From Nitrospirota bacterium (GTDB lineage Bacteria; Nitrospirota; Thermodesulfovibrionia; SZUA-242): a stretch of DNA of 40,838 bases. This document shows, in pieces, positions 18,265-30,173 of this stretch; within the stretch, counting starts at the first letter, position 1, and every line of letters begins with the position of its first letter. The DNA lies in the NCBI GenBank assembly GCA_016212095.1, contig JACRHH010000039.1, positions 1-40,838 on the forward strand. The letters run 5' to 3'. The translations under genes and the position numbers were made by a program. The notes below the pieces were generated by a model. That model was not told where the DNA came from. It saw only the letters and a program-made list of their open reading frames with translations, and made no database searches.

Positions 18265-19597
18265 CCGTTGCCGCGCCGGTCACGATGTCTCCGCCCGCGA
18301 ACACGCCGGGAATGGATGTCTGCAACTCGTCGTCAACCGCGATGTAGCCCTTTTCAGTAAGCCGTATGCCGCAAGTCCGGCCAATGATCGGGTTGGCGTT
18401 CGTGCCGATGGCGTAAACAATCGTGTCTGCCTCGAACCCCTGCTCGTTTTCCGGAACCGGAACCGGACGCCTTCGGCCCGACGCATCCGGCTCGCCCGGC
18501 TTCATCCGAACGCAGCGGATAGCCCGGACATGACCGTTTTCGTCGCCAAGTATCTCAATTGGCGCGGTAAGCCAGTGAAATATAACGCCTTCTTCCTTCG
18601 CGTGCCGAAGCTCCTCGGCGCGCGCCGGACATTCTTCCTCGCCTCTTCGGTAGAGGCAGAAAACCTGCTCCGCGCCAAGCCGCAGGCTCACGCGCATGGC
18701 GTCCATGGCGGTGTTTCCGGCGCCAATGACCGCAACCTTCCGCCCGATGCCCATTGGCGTGTCGGTTTCGGGGAATGCGTGCGCTGCCATCAGGTTGCAT
18801 CTGGTCAGAAGTTCGTTGGCCGAAATCACGCCGTTCAGCGCATCGCCGGGAATGCGTGGAAATACAGGATAGCCCGCGCCCACGGCCACAAAGACGGCGT
18901 CGAATCCCATTTCGCCCATCATCTGCTCGATGGTGAACATCCGCCCAGCCAGCGTGTCGCATTCGATCTTCACGCCAAGCGCCGCCAGCTTCCCGACCTC
19001 CGCATCGACAACGCTGTTTGGCAGCCTGAATTCGGGAATGCCGTAGCGAAGCACGCCGCCAGGCTCGTGAAGCGCCTCGAAGATCGTCACCTCGCAACCG
19101 GCGCGCGCCATGTCGGCGGCGCAGGCAAGCCCAGCCGGGCCGGAGCCGATAACGCCCACGCGCCTGCCGTTTGATGCAGGACGCGAACCCGTCGTCCATC
19201 CATTTGCTATTGCCATGTCGCCGACGAAACGCTCAAGCGCGCCGATAGCAACCGGCGAGTATTTCTTGCCGACCGTGCATTGTCCCTCGCACTGCCGCTC
19301 CTGCGGGCAGACCCTGCCGCAGACAGCCGGAAGAAGCGTCGATTCCGATAGCACCCGATACGCGCCCTCGTAATCGTGCTCCGAAATTCGTTCGATGAAC
19401 GCCGGAATGTCTATCGAAACCGGACATCCGCCAACGCATCCAGGCTTTTTGCAGCGCAGACACCGCGCGGCTTCGCGCAAGGCTTCATCCACGGTGAAAC
19501 AGATTGACACTTCATCGAAATTGCGGCGGCGCTCAAGCGGCGGCTGCTCGCGCATCGCTGTTCTAAGCGGTTCGATATTGCCAAGGTTTTTTTTCAC
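18200..19597 (-). CDS. nfnB: NfnB/GltA: NADPH-binding iron-sulfur flavoprotein
   Basis: 465 residues, GltD-like small-subunit family. Cys clusters CLRCKKPGCVGGCPVSIDIP and CGRVCPQERQCEGQC provide ligands for two [4Fe-4S] centres. FAD Rossmann motif is VGVIGSGPAGLACAADMARA, the NADPH site is VAVIGAGNTAMDAMRV, and the C-terminus has GVFAGGDIVTGAAT. A GTG start overlaps the nfnA stop (GTGA, 19594-19597). Paired with NfnA this matches the electron-bifurcating NADH-dependent ferredoxin:NADP oxidoreductase of anaerobes, rather than glutamate synthase, because no large GOGAT subunit is nearby. A sulfide dehydrogenase (SudA) label is the main alternative. Its 3' end overlaps the NYN gene by 65 nt. 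Confidence 0.88.
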   Translation of the reverse strand: MKKNLGNIEPLRTAMREQPPLERRRNFDEVSICFTVDEALREAARCLRCKKPGCVGGCPVSIDIPAFIERISEHDYEGAYRVLSESTLLPAVCGRVCPQERQCEGQCTVGKKYSPVAIGALERFVGDMAIANGWTTGSRPASNGRRVGVIGSGPAGLACAADMARAGCEVTIFEALHEPGGVLRYGIPEFRLPNSVVDAEVGKLAALGVKIECDTLAGRMFTIEQMMGEMGFDAVFVAVGAGYPVFPRIPGDALNGVISANELLTRCNLMAAHAFPETDTPMGIGRKVAVIGAGNTAMDAMRVSLRLGAEQVFCLYRRGEEECPARAEELRHAKEEGVIFHWLTAPIEILGDENGHVRAIRCVRMKPGEPDASGRRRPVPVPENEQGFEADTIVYAIGTNANPIIGRTCGIRLTEKGYIAVDDELQTSIPGVFAGGDIVTGAATVILAMGAGRKAASGMRKYLGI

Positions 19598-20454
19598 TTT
19601 GAACCGTGAAGCATGCGGCAGTCTGACTTGTGATTCTGCCAGCGCTCAAGCGCGGCGCGTTCGTCCTCTTTCCAGCGGCGAAGGCGCGTGACAAGCTCGT
19701 CGAAATCCACCTCGTGGCCGTCGAAATCGGGGCCGTCAACGCAGCCGAGCTTTGTTTCTCCGCCAACGGTCACGCGGCATCCGCCGCACATGCCGGTTCC
19801 GTCCACCATTACCGGATTCAGGCTGACGATGGTTTTGATTCCGGCGGGGCGCGTGGCTTCGGCGCAGGCCTTCATCATTACCGGCGGGCCGATGGCCACG
19901 ACCTCCCCGATGTCGGCGTGCCGTGCCATTACATCCTTCAGCCCGGTTGTGACATTCCCCTTTATTCCCTCGGAACCGTCGTCGGTGCAGATTACAAGCT
20001 CGTCGCAGTGAGCTGCGAACTTTTCCTTCCAGAAGACAAGACCCTTCTCGCGAAAACCGACAACTCCGATAACGTAAGCGCCCGATTCCTTGTATGCCCG
20101 AAGTATCGGGTAAACCGGCGCAACGCCCAGCCCGCCGCCCACGCAGACGACTTTGCCAACGCTGTCGATATGGCTTGGATTGCCCATCGGCCCGGCAAGG
20201 CTTTTCAGGCGCGAGCCGACAACGCATTCCTCGCGCATCTGTTTGGTGGTTTTTCCCACGGCCTGAACAACAAGGGTGATTGTTCCCTGTTCGCGGTCGA
20301 AGTCGGCGATGGTGAGGGGTATCCGTTCGCCGCCGGTATGCGACCGGACAATTACGAACTGGCCCGGCATGGCGGCTTTGGCGAGCATCGGACGCTTTAC
20401 CTCGATCAGGAAGGTTGTGTCCGAAAAATCCTCGCGCCTTACGATTTCATACAT
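19594..20454 (-). CDS. nfnA: NfnA: FAD/[2Fe-2S] NAD(H)-binding subunit
   Basis: 286 residues of the ferredoxin-NADP reductase / dihydroorotate dehydrogenase electron-transfer (PyrK-like) family. Motifs: flavin-binding [13 protein letters not shown]-binding [20 protein letters not shown], and C-terminal [2Fe-2S] ligands in [20 protein letters not shown]. Adjacent, overlapping nfnB makes NfnAB likely: NADH plus reduced ferredoxin reduce two NADP. The ATG at 20454 has only a weak ribosome site. The gene starts 36 nt after the tRNA-Arg 3' end with no terminator seen between, so it may be transcribed with the tRNAs. SudB is an alternative name. Confidence 0.87.
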   Translation of the reverse strand: MYEIVRREDFSDTTFLIEVKRPMLAKAAMPGQFVIVRSHTGGERIPLTIADFDREQGTITLVVQAVGKTTKQMREECVVGSRLKSLAGPMGNPSHIDSVGKVVCVGGGLGVAPVYPILRAYKESGAYVIGVVGFREKGLVFWKEKFAAHCDELVICTDDGSEGIKGNVTTGLKDVMARHADIGEVVAIGPPVMMKACAEATRPAGIKTIVSLNPVMVDGTGMCGGCRVTVGGETKLGCVDGPDFDGHEVDFDELVTRLRRWKEDERAALERWQNHKSDCRMLHGSK

Positions 20455-20490
20455 GAATCCCGGCTCGTTTCATAAAACAGCATTTACCAT

Positions 20491-20567
20491 TGGTACGCCC
20501 GGAGGGATTCGAACCCCCGGCCAGCTGCTTAGAAGGCAGCTGCTCTATCCAACTGAGCTACGGGCGC
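20491..20567 (-). tRNA. tRNA-Arg (anticodon TCT)
   Basis: A 77-nt cloverleaf on the minus strand: acceptor GCGCCCG/CGGGCGT (G-U at 1-72), D-arm AGCTCAGTTGGATAGAGC, anticodon stem CTGCC/GGCAG-type around loop CTTCTAA with TCT, T-loop GTTCGAATC, and encoded CCA. It reads AGA codons, which are uncommon in GC-rich genomes. Confidence 0.95.
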
Positions 20568-20587
20568 ATGTAATTTCGCAAGAAAAA

Positions 20588-20664
<77 letters not shown>

Positions 20665-20672
20665 AACAGGTT

Positions 20673-20702
20673 AAATTACCGGATGAGGGTAGTCTGTGTC
20701 AA
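20673..20702 (-). promoter_or_regulatory. Probable sigma70 promoter of the tRNA-Pro/Arg unit
   Basis: On the minus strand a perfect TTGACA (20702-20697), an 18-bp spacer and TAATTT (20678-20673) lie just upstream of tRNA-Pro, putting the start of transcription close to the mature 5' end. It would drive both tRNAs and possibly nfnAB. Confidence 0.6.
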
Positions 20703-20759
20703 TCGTGCTGTCTTGTAAAACACTGGTATTTTATGGTAGTTTTCCATTCCGGTTTTGGC

Positions 20760-22145
20760 ATGAACACACCGCTGATCAGACAGGTTCCATTCGCCGATCC
20801 GGCGGATATTTATACAGCCGTTCGCGCCGAAAACACAATCCTGCTGGACAGCGTTCGCGGGCCCGGTTATCTGGCCAGTCATTCGATGATCGCCCTGAAT
20901 CCGTACCTGGTTTTCACCGCCAAGGACGGCAGACTCACTTTTTCAACAGTGGACGGCTGCGTGACCGAACGCCACGGCTCGCCTGTTGACGCGCTTCGGG
21001 AGCTTGTCGGCAGACACAAGTCATTGCCGGATGAGCGCATTCCGTTTCCTGGCGGCGCAATCGGCATATTCTCCTACGATTTCGTTCAGTATCTTGAGAA
21101 AATACCGCGCGGCAGCGTTGATGATCTTGCCATGCCCGACGCGCATTTCCTGTTTACTGACACTGTCATCACTGTCGATCACATCATGAAAACGGCGTTT
21201 GTCTCTATTTTGCCGGGGCCGAGGTATTCCGGCGATGAAGCTGCGGCGAAGCTCGATGAACTATGCGCCGTCATTTCGCAGCCGCATTGCTCAGGTTCGT
21301 TGGCACACGATCGGCGGCGGATAGCCGTGGAGCATGAGCTTGGCGAGGAAGCGTACATGCGCATGGTCGAGCGCGCCAAGGAATACATCGCTGCGGGCGA
21401 CATATTTCAGGCGAACCTCTCGCAGCGAATTCGCGCCGACATAGGCGGCGTTGATCCGTGGCGGATATACACAACGCTTCGTTCGATAAATCCGTCGCCG
21501 TTTGCGGCTTACATGGACATGGGTTCGTATGTGATCGCCAGTTCGTCGCCGGAGCGTCTGGTGCGTTCCGACGGCAGAATCGTGGATACTCGGCCCATTG
21601 CTGGAACAAGACCGCGCGGGGCCGACGCGGAGGCGGACAGCCGGATGAGGGCCGAGCTTCTGATCAACGAGAAAGAGCGGGCCGAGCATATAATGCTGAT
21701 CGATCTTGAGAGAAACGACCTCGGCAAGATTTCGCGGTTCGGCACAGTGGAAGTGAATGAGCTGATGGTGACGGAGGATTATTCTCATGTAATTCATATA
21801 GTTTCTAACGTGCGCGGCGAACTTCTGCCGGGCAGGGACGCCATGGATATTGTGCGGGCCGTGTTCCCCGGCGGCACGATAACCGGCGTGCCGAAGGTGC
21901 GCTGCATGGAGATAATCGACGAACTGGAGCCGGTGCGGCGCGGCCCCTATACAGGCTCGATTGGCTACATGGGCTTCGACGGACGGCTCGATCTGAACAT
22001 CGTAATCCGGACTTTCGTGATAAAGGACGGTTTCGCCTATGTTCAGGCCGGCGCCGGCATCGTTGCCGATTCCGATCCGAGGCGGGAATACCACGAAACA
22101 TTGAAAAAGGCCGAGGCGTTGATCAGAACGATTGAACGGTTGTAA
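20760..22145 (+). CDS. Chorismate-binding TrpE/PabB-family synthase component I
   Basis: 461 residues from the ATG at 20760. The longer frame would run into tRNA-Pro and is rejected; ATG 20733 is another option. The chorismate-binding domain fills the C-terminal part: GDIFQANLSQRI, PFAAYMDMG, DTRPIAGTRPRG, LINEKERAEHIMLIDLERND, GTITGVPKVRCMEIIDELE and GSIGYMGFDG. The family makes anthranilate (TrpE) or 4-amino-4-deoxychorismate (PabB). The PIAGT motif carries Ala where E. coli PabB has its catalytic Lys, which fits TrpE and also many Lys-less PabB proteins. It stands alone, with no trpG/pabA or trp genes beside it, so PabB is slightly preferred. No strong ribosome site is seen. Confidence 0.85.
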   Translation: MNTPLIRQVPFADPADIYTAVRAENTILLDSVRGPGYLASHSMIALNPYLVFTAKDGRLTFSTVDGCVTERHGSPVDALRELVGRHKSLPDERIPFPGGAIGIFSYDFVQYLEKIPRGSVDDLAMPDAHFLFTDTVITVDHIMKTAFVSILPGPRYSGDEAAAKLDELCAVISQPHCSGSLAHDRRRIAVEHELGEEAYMRMVERAKEYIAAGDIFQANLSQRIRADIGGVDPWRIYTTLRSINPSPFAAYMDMGSYVIASSSPERLVRSDGRIVDTRPIAGTRPRGADAEADSRMRAELLINEKERAEHIMLIDLERNDLGKISRFGTVEVNELMVTEDYSHVIHIVSNVRGELLPGRDAMDIVRAVFPGGTITGVPKVRCMEIIDELEPVRRGPYTGSIGYMGFDGRLDLNIVIRTFVIKDGFAYVQAGAGIVADSDPRREYHETLKKAEALIRTIERL

Positions 22146-22167
22146 GGGGCGGTTAGCGAACCGCCCC
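22146..22167. repeat. Perfect intergenic palindrome between convergent genes
   Basis: Arms GGGGCGGTT and AACCGCCCC with a 4-nt AGCG loop lie between the stops of the TrpE/PabB gene and mglA. It is followed by TGCAAAAAAT on the plus strand and not by a T-tract on either side. It may stop transcription or protect 3' ends. A related half-element occurs at 31442-31459. Confidence 0.6.
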
Positions 22168-22180
22168 TGCAAAAAATACG

Positions 22181-23152
22181 TTATCTTCTCAATCCGTCCC
22201 TGATTTCCCGCAGCACCCGCAATATCTCCTCGTCGCGCGCGCGGCTTTCCCGAATATGCGCGGCAAGGGCGCGTGATACGGATGCAATGTCGGTTCCCAC
22301 GGCGAAGTCGTCAAGCGTGTGTGGCGGCGCGTGATGGCTTTCCACCGCATGACGGACATCGGAGAGCCACTGGCTTTCCGGATGAACCTGTTCATGAAGC
22401 GGCGGCGATACGGGTTTTGGCGCAATTGGCGGTTGCGGAGCGCCTGCCGCAGGCTGTGGTTTGGTGAAAGATACTGCCGCAGCCGCAGGCTGTGGTTTGG
22501 TATCTGCCGCAGCCGCAGGCTGCTGTTTGGTGGATGTTACGGCGGTTCTGCCCTGAGCGTACATCTTCTGCTTCCGCGTCGCCTCCTCAACCAGAAGCTT
22601 CGTGACCGCTTCGAATGTCTCATGAACGCCCCTGCCGCTGACCGCCGCAGCCTCGATATATGGAACATTGCGCTCGTTAAGGTCGTGGTTCAGATCGTCG
22701 ATCGACATTATTTCCGGAAGATCGCGCTTGTTGTACTGGAGAATCAGCATTACCGTTGCAGGATCGAGATTGTTTGCAACAAGGTTTTCCTTCATGTTCT
22801 CGAAGCTGACCAGATTGGCGTCGCGCATGGTTCGCTGAGAGTCGGCAACGAAGACGACAGCGTCGGCCCCTTTCAGCACCAGCCGCCGTGTGGCGTCGTA
22901 CCTCACCTGTCCGGGGACGGTGTAAAGCTGAAACTTGATCTTGAATCCGCCGATGGTTCCCAGATCCATGGGCAGGAAATCGAAGAACAGCGTGCGATCT
23001 GTTTCTGTGGCCAGCGAGAGAAGCTTGTTTTTCTTCGCCTCCTCAAGATGCTCGTGCAGATATTGCAGGTTGGTTGTCTTGCCGGAGAGTCCTGGCCCGT
23101 AGTAAACGACCTTGAGAGTGATCTCCTTCGATGCGTAATTAAACAGCGCCAT
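22181..23152 (-). CDS. mglA: MglA-family Ras-like GTPase with long C-terminal extension
   Basis: Small GTPase of the MglA family, which sets cell polarity and directs type IV pilus/gliding machinery. Residues about 1-195 form the G domain: P-loop GPGLSGKTTN (19-28), ATETDRTLFFDFLP, switch/Walker B region YTVPGQVRYDATRRL, and QYNKRDLP for base binding. M. xanthus MglA ends at about 195 residues. Here a Pro/Ala-rich linker with TKPQPAAA repeats (about 205-245) and a charged helical tail (about 260-323, SRARDEEILRVLREIRDGLR) follow, suggesting an extra tethering or oligomerisation segment. The start overlaps the end of the diguanylate cyclase gene by 14 nt. No mglB-like GAP gene is in view. Confidence 0.9.
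   Translation of the reverse strand: MALFNYASKEITLKVVYYGPGLSGKTTNLQYLHEHLEEAKKNKLLSLATETDRTLFFDFLPMDLGTIGGFKIKFQLYTVPGQVRYDATRRLVLKGADAVVFVADSQRTMRDANLVSFENMKENLVANNLDPATVMLILQYNKRDLPEIMSIDDLNHDLNERNVPYIEAAAVSGRGVHETFEAVTKLLVEEATRKQKMYAQGRTAVTSTKQQPAAAADTKPQPAAAAVSFTKPQPAAGAPQPPIAPKPVSPPLHEQVHPESQWLSDVRHAVESHHAPPHTLDDFAVGTDIASVSRALAAHIRESRARDEEILRVLREIRDGLRR
22446..22531 (-). repeat. Short direct repeats encoding the Pro/Ala linker of the MglA-like GTPase
   Basis: On the plus strand the 20-mer GCCGCAGGCTGTGGTTTGGT occurs at 22446 and 22482, and with one change at 22512. Spacings are 36 and 30 bp, both multiples of 3, so unit gain or loss would change linker length without a frameshift. Confidence 0.85.
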
Positions 23153-24033
23153 CGTATAACCTTATCGCGTAAACGAGGTTTCGCTTGGTTGTCTTTGCCA
23201 TGTACATGGCCTCATCAGCCATCCTCAACAGATCCTCCTTCGATTGAGCCGCCTCAGGGTACGATGTGACTCCAAGGCTGGCGGTTATCCTTATCATATA
23301 CCCTTCTTCGGAAAGAAACACCGAATTTTCGATGGTCTGCCGGATGCGTTCGGCCACCAGAAAGGCGGCATCCGGCGGCGTCTGCGGAAGCACTATCACG
23401 AACTCGTCGCCGCCGTATCGAGCCACGATGTCAACCGTGCGAAGGCTTTCAAGCAGCCGGCGTCCTACCTCCACAAGCACCTTGCTTCCGGCCAGATGGC
23501 CGAACCGGTCGTTGACCTCCTTGAAAAGATCGATGTCCATGAAGACAAGTGAAAGCTGATTGCCGTATCTGTTCACGCGCTCGATTTCGGATTCCAGCAC
23601 GGCTCCAAGATGCCGCAGGTTGAAAAGCTGCGTAAGATCGTCCTTGATAGCGGCTGCGGCTATCTCCTTGTACAACGTCGCCCGCTCGACGCACAGCCCT
23701 ATATTCCTGAGCGCGAAATCGAGTTCGGCGAATTTGAAAGGTTTGTAAAGATAGGATGATTGTCCGGGCGACAGCCACCGCGCTACTTTCTTGAAGTCAT
23801 GATCAGGGGAGATAACAATACGCGGGATTGACTGCGCGGCCTTCCGAAGTCTTCGTCCGTATTTATCGGCAACTGGAATTCTATTGTCGATTACAATAAT
23901 GTTGCAGGTTGATTCGGACAGAATTGAGGCTGCTGCTTCCGGCGACCGGGTGGTGTCCACTGTCCAGCCCTTTCGCCTGAGCCTTTCGGCATGGCCGTCG
24001 AGAAGTCCAGGCTCGTGTTCTACAACCAGTATC

Positions 24034-24041
<8 letters not shown>
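23139..24041 (-). CDS. Response regulator diguanylate cyclase (REC-GGDEF)
   Basis: 300 residues. N-terminal receiver: acidic pocket E8/E10, phosphoacceptor Asp52 in IVIDNRIP, and Lys100 in YLYKPFKF. The GGDEF domain (about 132-295) has the intact active site RYGGDEF (GGDEF 210-214) and an intact inhibitory I-site RTVD (201-204), five residues before it. It is therefore predicted to make c-di-GMP with product inhibition under phospho-control. A GTG start at 24041 overlaps the secA stop by 8 nt, and its end overlaps mglA by 14 nt, indicating coupled translation of the three genes. The cognate kinase is not proven; the hybrid kinase upstream of secA is a candidate. Confidence 0.92.
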
Positions 24042-26706
<2,665 letters not shown>

Positions 26707-26778
26707 AGCCCTGATGTTAACCCATCGGCGGCGTTCGTGGCAAGGCTGGAAGAGATGCAACATTATATTTGTTACATG

Positions 26779-29184
26779 TCATCCGAGCACCTTCCTCATG
26801 CAAGACCTCATCTGCTCAAACCCGAACGGTTTTCTCAGGAAGTAATCCGGAATGCATTCTCCCATCTCAAGCTTTGCGGTATTGTCGTCATATCCGCTGG
26901 CTATTACGATTTTAAGATCCGGACGGATCGAACGGAGCGCTATGAACAGTTCCCTGCCGTTCATTCTCTCCATCTGTATGTCGATAATCGCCAGGCGCAC
27001 GGCATCGGGCTCTTTCCTGAACAGGGCAATCGCCTCAATGCCGCTTGACGCCGCCAGCAAGTTGTATCCGGCAATCTGGAGCATATCGCGAAGCACTGAG
27101 AGAACAGCCGGATCATCATCCACAATGAGTATGGTTTCATGTTGCCGCGGCTCCTTGCCTGCCGGCAACTCTTTCCGGTATTTCGGCTCGATGACGGCCT
27201 GTGGAAGGAACACATGGAATGTGGTGCCCTTGCCCTCCGAGCTTTCAACCGACAGACAGCCGCTGTGACTCTTGACGATGCCAGCTACTGCCGCAAGTCC
27301 CAAGCCCCTGCCAAGAAACCTTGTGGAGAAGAATGGATCGAAAATTCTGTCCAGAATGTCATCCGGTATCCCCGGCCCGGTATCGGAAATGGTGAGCCGC
27401 ACGTAATCGCCCGGAGCGCATTGCCGCTGGAATCGATGAAGATTCTGGCTGGCTTCAACATGTTCATTGGCGGTGCCGATGAAAATCCTTCCGCCGCTTG
27501 TTTCCATCGCCTCGAAGGCGTTGGACAGGATGTTTATGATTATCTGGGTCAACTGTATGTTGTCGGCTAGAACCGGACGGATGTCGTCGGCAAGATCCAT
27601 CGAAACCGGAATCGCCGCGGCCTTTCCCTTGTGTATCATGGTCAAGGCTGCGTGAACGGTGTCGTTCAGGCCGGTCAAGGTTCGCTGGTACATCCCCTTC
27701 CCGGCGTAGGCGATGAGCTGGCGCACCAAGTTCGCCATCCTTTCGGAACATGTGTATATGCTGCCGAGCATCCGTTTCGTTTTTTCCGGACTGAAAATCC
27801 GGCGTTGCAGAAGCTCGGCATTGCCCTGCACGCTCATCAGGCAGTTGTTGAACTCATGAGCGATCCCCCCGGCAAGTGTGCTTATCGATTCCTCTTTCTG
27901 CTGATTCGCAAGCCGTTCGTTCAGATCCCTCTCGAATTGCTCAAGCCTGAGCCTTTCCGTGATGTCGCTGTATATCTCGACGATCTGTATCACCTCGCCC
28001 AGTTCGTTGAATATTGGAGAGGCATGAATCTCGACCGTGGTTTCCCGGTTGTTGCATCCCTTGTGCATGTGGATTAATGTTACCGGCTTACGCCTCTGCC
28101 GCGCTGCCTGCAATGGGCATGGATGCATGGAACCGTCGCATGGAACTTCCTGCCCGTGCGATATTTCATGGCATCTTGGCAGTCCGTCTTCATGCAATAC
28201 GATGTTGCCGTTCATGCGGGCCGTCTTGTTCATGAGATGCACCCGGAAGTTCATGTCTATCACCATGATCCCGTCGCTTATTCCGTCGATAACCGTCTGA
28301 AGAAACTCGCGCTCATTCTCAATCTGCTTGCGGGCTTGTTGTATTTCGGAGATATTTCTTGCAATATGCACGGATTTCAGGACGTTTCCTGCCTTGTCGA
28401 AGACCGGCGTGACGGAAACCAGGTAATGCTGGTCGAGCCGCTGCTCGAAATACACGCTTTGGTGCTCGCAGCTATCGGCAAGCATTCTTGCGTGCGGACA
28501 GAAATCCGGAGGCGCGTCGATGTTGTGAACAACGCTGTAGCACTTTGAGCCCACCGCCTCGTCCATCTTCACTCCTAGTGTTTCGGCCATCGCCTTGTTC
28601 ATGCGAAGAATGTTGTAATCGGTATCGATGATCGCCACCAGTTCCGGAACGGCGTTAAAGGTGTCTTCCCATTCATCTCTCCCCTCACGGAGATTTGCCA
28701 TGCTCATGCAGTTCCTGACGGCCACCGCGGCCAGACTGCCGATGTTCATGTAAAACCCTATCTCGTCGCCGGTGAATGTTCTGTTTGCCAGGGTATGTCC
28801 GATCAATGCGCCGATGAACTCATCCCCGGCGATGATCGGAACGCAGATTGCCGATCTGATCCCATGTTCCGGAACAATGCCGGGAATATATGCACTGCTT
28901 CCATTCCTCAGGTCGGAAAACGTTTCGGGCTTTCCGGACTTCAGCGTCAACATTGCGGGTTCCTGACCGTCTGCAAGGCAAGACGTGCCGATGATGGATT
29001 CCGGAAACCCGATCGTATCCCGGACAACAAGCCGCGCCTTGTCTTCGGAAATAAGTGAAATTGTTGAAAAGTCGAGCGAAAGCGTCTCTTTAGCGTAATC
29101 TATGATTTTGCGGTAAATCTGCCCGATATTTGTGGCGCCGGTGATTTCTCTTGAGAATTCGAACAGATGTTCAATGCTTTTCAT
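26779..29184 (-). CDS. Hybrid sensor histidine kinase (GAF-PAS-PAS-HisKA-HATPase-REC)
   Basis: 801 residues from the ATG at 29184; the alternative ATG at 29199 contains the GGAGG that serves as ribosome site for 29184. Order: GAF (about 5-160), PAS1 (about 170-285), PAS2 (about 295-415), dimerisation/phosphoacceptor GGIAHEFNN (His443), HATPase with [10 protein letters not shown] and DTGPGIPDD, then REC with [16 protein letters not shown] and RKPFGFEQ. No membrane segment is seen, so it is cytoplasmic. Both PAS domains carry Cys/His clusters (C215, H220, C229, H231; and C338, H343, C349, H354, C356), suggesting metal, Fe-S or redox sensing. It lies 72 nt upstream of secA and may share its transcript. 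Confidence 0.93.
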   Translation of the reverse strand: MKSIEHLFEFSREITGATNIGQIYRKIIDYAKETLSLDFSTISLISEDKARLVVRDTIGFPESIIGTSCLADGQEPAMLTLKSGKPETFSDLRNGSSAYIPGIVPEHGIRSAICVPIIAGDEFIGALIGHTLANRTFTGDEIGFYMNIGSLAAVAVRNCMSMANLREGRDEWEDTFNAVPELVAIIDTDYNILRMNKAMAETLGVKMDEAVGSKCYSVVHNIDAPPDFCPHARMLADSCEHQSVYFEQRLDQHYLVSVTPVFDKAGNVLKSVHIARNISEIQQARKQIENEREFLQTVIDGISDGIMVIDMNFRVHLMNKTARMNGNIVLHEDGLPRCHEISHGQEVPCDGSMHPCPLQAARQRRKPVTLIHMHKGCNNRETTVEIHASPIFNELGEVIQIVEIYSDITERLRLEQFERDLNERLANQQKEESISTLAGGIAHEFNNCLMSVQGNAELLQRRIFSPEKTKRMLGSIYTCSERMANLVRQLIAYAGKGMYQRTLTGLNDTVHAALTMIHKGKAAAIPVSMDLADDIRPVLADNIQLTQIIINILSNAFEAMETSGGRIFIGTANEHVEASQNLHRFQRQCAPGDYVRLTISDTGPGIPDDILDRIFDPFFSTRFLGRGLGLAAVAGIVKSHSGCLSVESSEGKGTTFHVFLPQAVIEPKYRKELPAGKEPRQHETILIVDDDPAVLSVLRDMLQIAGYNLLAASSGIEAIALFRKEPDAVRLAIIDIQMERMNGRELFIALRSIRPDLKIVIASGYDDNTAKLEMGECIPDYFLRKPFGFEQMRSCMRKVLG

Positions 29185-29264
29185 CGCGCTATCCTCCATG
29201 GTTAGAGGTCAATAGGATACGTGCCCAAACGCGAGGGTTTATAGCTTATCTTATACCTCCAAGT

Positions 29265-29297
29265 TTAGACATTCAATGGCTACGCATATATTATAAT
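29265..29297 (+). promoter_or_regulatory. Possible nadK promoter
   Basis: An AT-rich stretch upstream of nadK contains a -35-like TTAGAC (29265-29270) and -10-like hexamers TATATT (29287-29292, 16-bp spacer) and TATAAT (29292-29297, 21-bp spacer). The first combination has the better spacing. The same 140-bp gap also serves the divergent kinase gene, for which no clear promoter was found. Confidence 0.4.
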
Positions 29298-29324
29298 CAT
29301 CGGGAGATATGGCAGACTGATGAT

Positions 29325-30173
29325 ATGAAACACATTGGCATTATTACTAAAAAAGGCGAACCCAAAGCGATCGGGCTTGTCGGGAGGCTGCTGCCGTGGT
29401 TTGCCGAACGCGGGTACGAAACCTGCCCCGACAACGACACCGCGCGGCATCTTGGCGTGGCCGGACGACCGGCATCGGAGTTGCCCGACATCTCCGACAT
29501 AATAATTGTGTTTGGTGGCGACGGAACGCTTCTTTCCGCAGCCCGGCTTGTGGGCGGCAGGGGCATCCCCATTCTCGGCGTAAACCTCGGCGGCCTTGGC
29601 TTCATGGCCGAGGTTCCGGTTGACGAGGTTCCGGAGGCGATAGAAAACGCCCTTCGCGGAAGCTGCACGATCGAAGAGAGGGTGATGCTTCAGGCCAGCG
29701 TTTTCCGCGACGGCAAGCGAATAGACCAGCATAGCGTGCTTAACGACGTTGTCATCAACAAGGGCGCTCTTGCCCGGATCGTGGCGATAGACACCGCCGT
29801 GGATGGCCGCTACCTCACGACGTTCCATTCCGACGGGCTGATTGTATCCACGCCCACCGGCTCCACCGCATACTCGCTTTCGGCGGGCGGGCCGATTCTG
29901 TACCCCACGCTCAACTCGCTGATTCTCACGCCGATCTGCCCGCATCTGCTTGCCAACAGGCCGATTGTCCTGCCGGATGATTTCACAATCAGCATGACGA
30001 TTGCGTCGGGCGAGGATGTTTTCCTCACGATGGACGGGCAGGTCGGCTTTCCGCTTCATCCGGGAGATGTGGTTGAGGTGGTGAAATCGCCGCATGTCAC
30101 GCGGCTCCTGATTCCGTGCGAGCGCGACTATTTTCAGGTGCTCCGCTCGAAGCTGAAATGGGGCGAGCGATGA
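29325..30173 (+). CDS. nadK: NAD kinase
   Basis: 282 residues; phosphorylates NAD to NADP in the cytoplasm. Motifs: IIIVFGGDGTLLSAAR (the GGDGT signature), GVNLGGLGFMAEV, HSVLNDVVINKG with the NAD-binding NDxxI-type element, and STPTGSTAYSLSAGGPIL. The ATG at 29325 begins MKHIGIITKK, the expected start of the fold; a long in-frame upstream extension overlaps the divergent kinase gene and is rejected. It overlaps the next gene by 4 nt (ATGA), so the two are coupled. NADP made here is the substrate of the NfnAB system upstream. Confidence 0.96.
   Translation: MKHIGIITKKGEPKAIGLVGRLLPWFAERGYETCPDNDTARHLGVAGRPASELPDISDIIIVFGGDGTLLSAARLVGGRGIPILGVNLGGLGFMAEVPVDEVPEAIENALRGSCTIEERVMLQASVFRDGKRIDQHSVLNDVVINKGALARIVAIDTAVDGRYLTTFHSDGLIVSTPTGSTAYSLSAGGPILYPTLNSLILTPICPHLLANRPIVLPDDFTISMTIASGEDVFLTMDGQVGFPLHPGDVVEVVKSPHVTRLLIPCERDYFQVLRSKLKWGER

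Noticed and set aside
18182-19174. A 330-codon plus-strand frame over nfnB
   Set aside because: Antisense of a clearly conserved flavoprotein, with unnatural composition.
18200-20454. Glutamate synthase small subunit operon
   Set aside because: No large GOGAT subunit is present and the partner is a PyrK-like FAD/[2Fe-2S] protein, which fits NfnAB.
22146-22180. Classical rho-independent terminator after the TrpE/PabB gene
   Set aside because: The hairpin is perfect but is followed by TGCAAAAAAT, not a T-tract, so it is listed as a palindromic repeat instead.
22446-22531. CRISPR-like array
   Set aside because: Only three short units in frame within a coding sequence, spaced 30-36 bp by partly repeated sequence; they encode a Pro/Ala linker.
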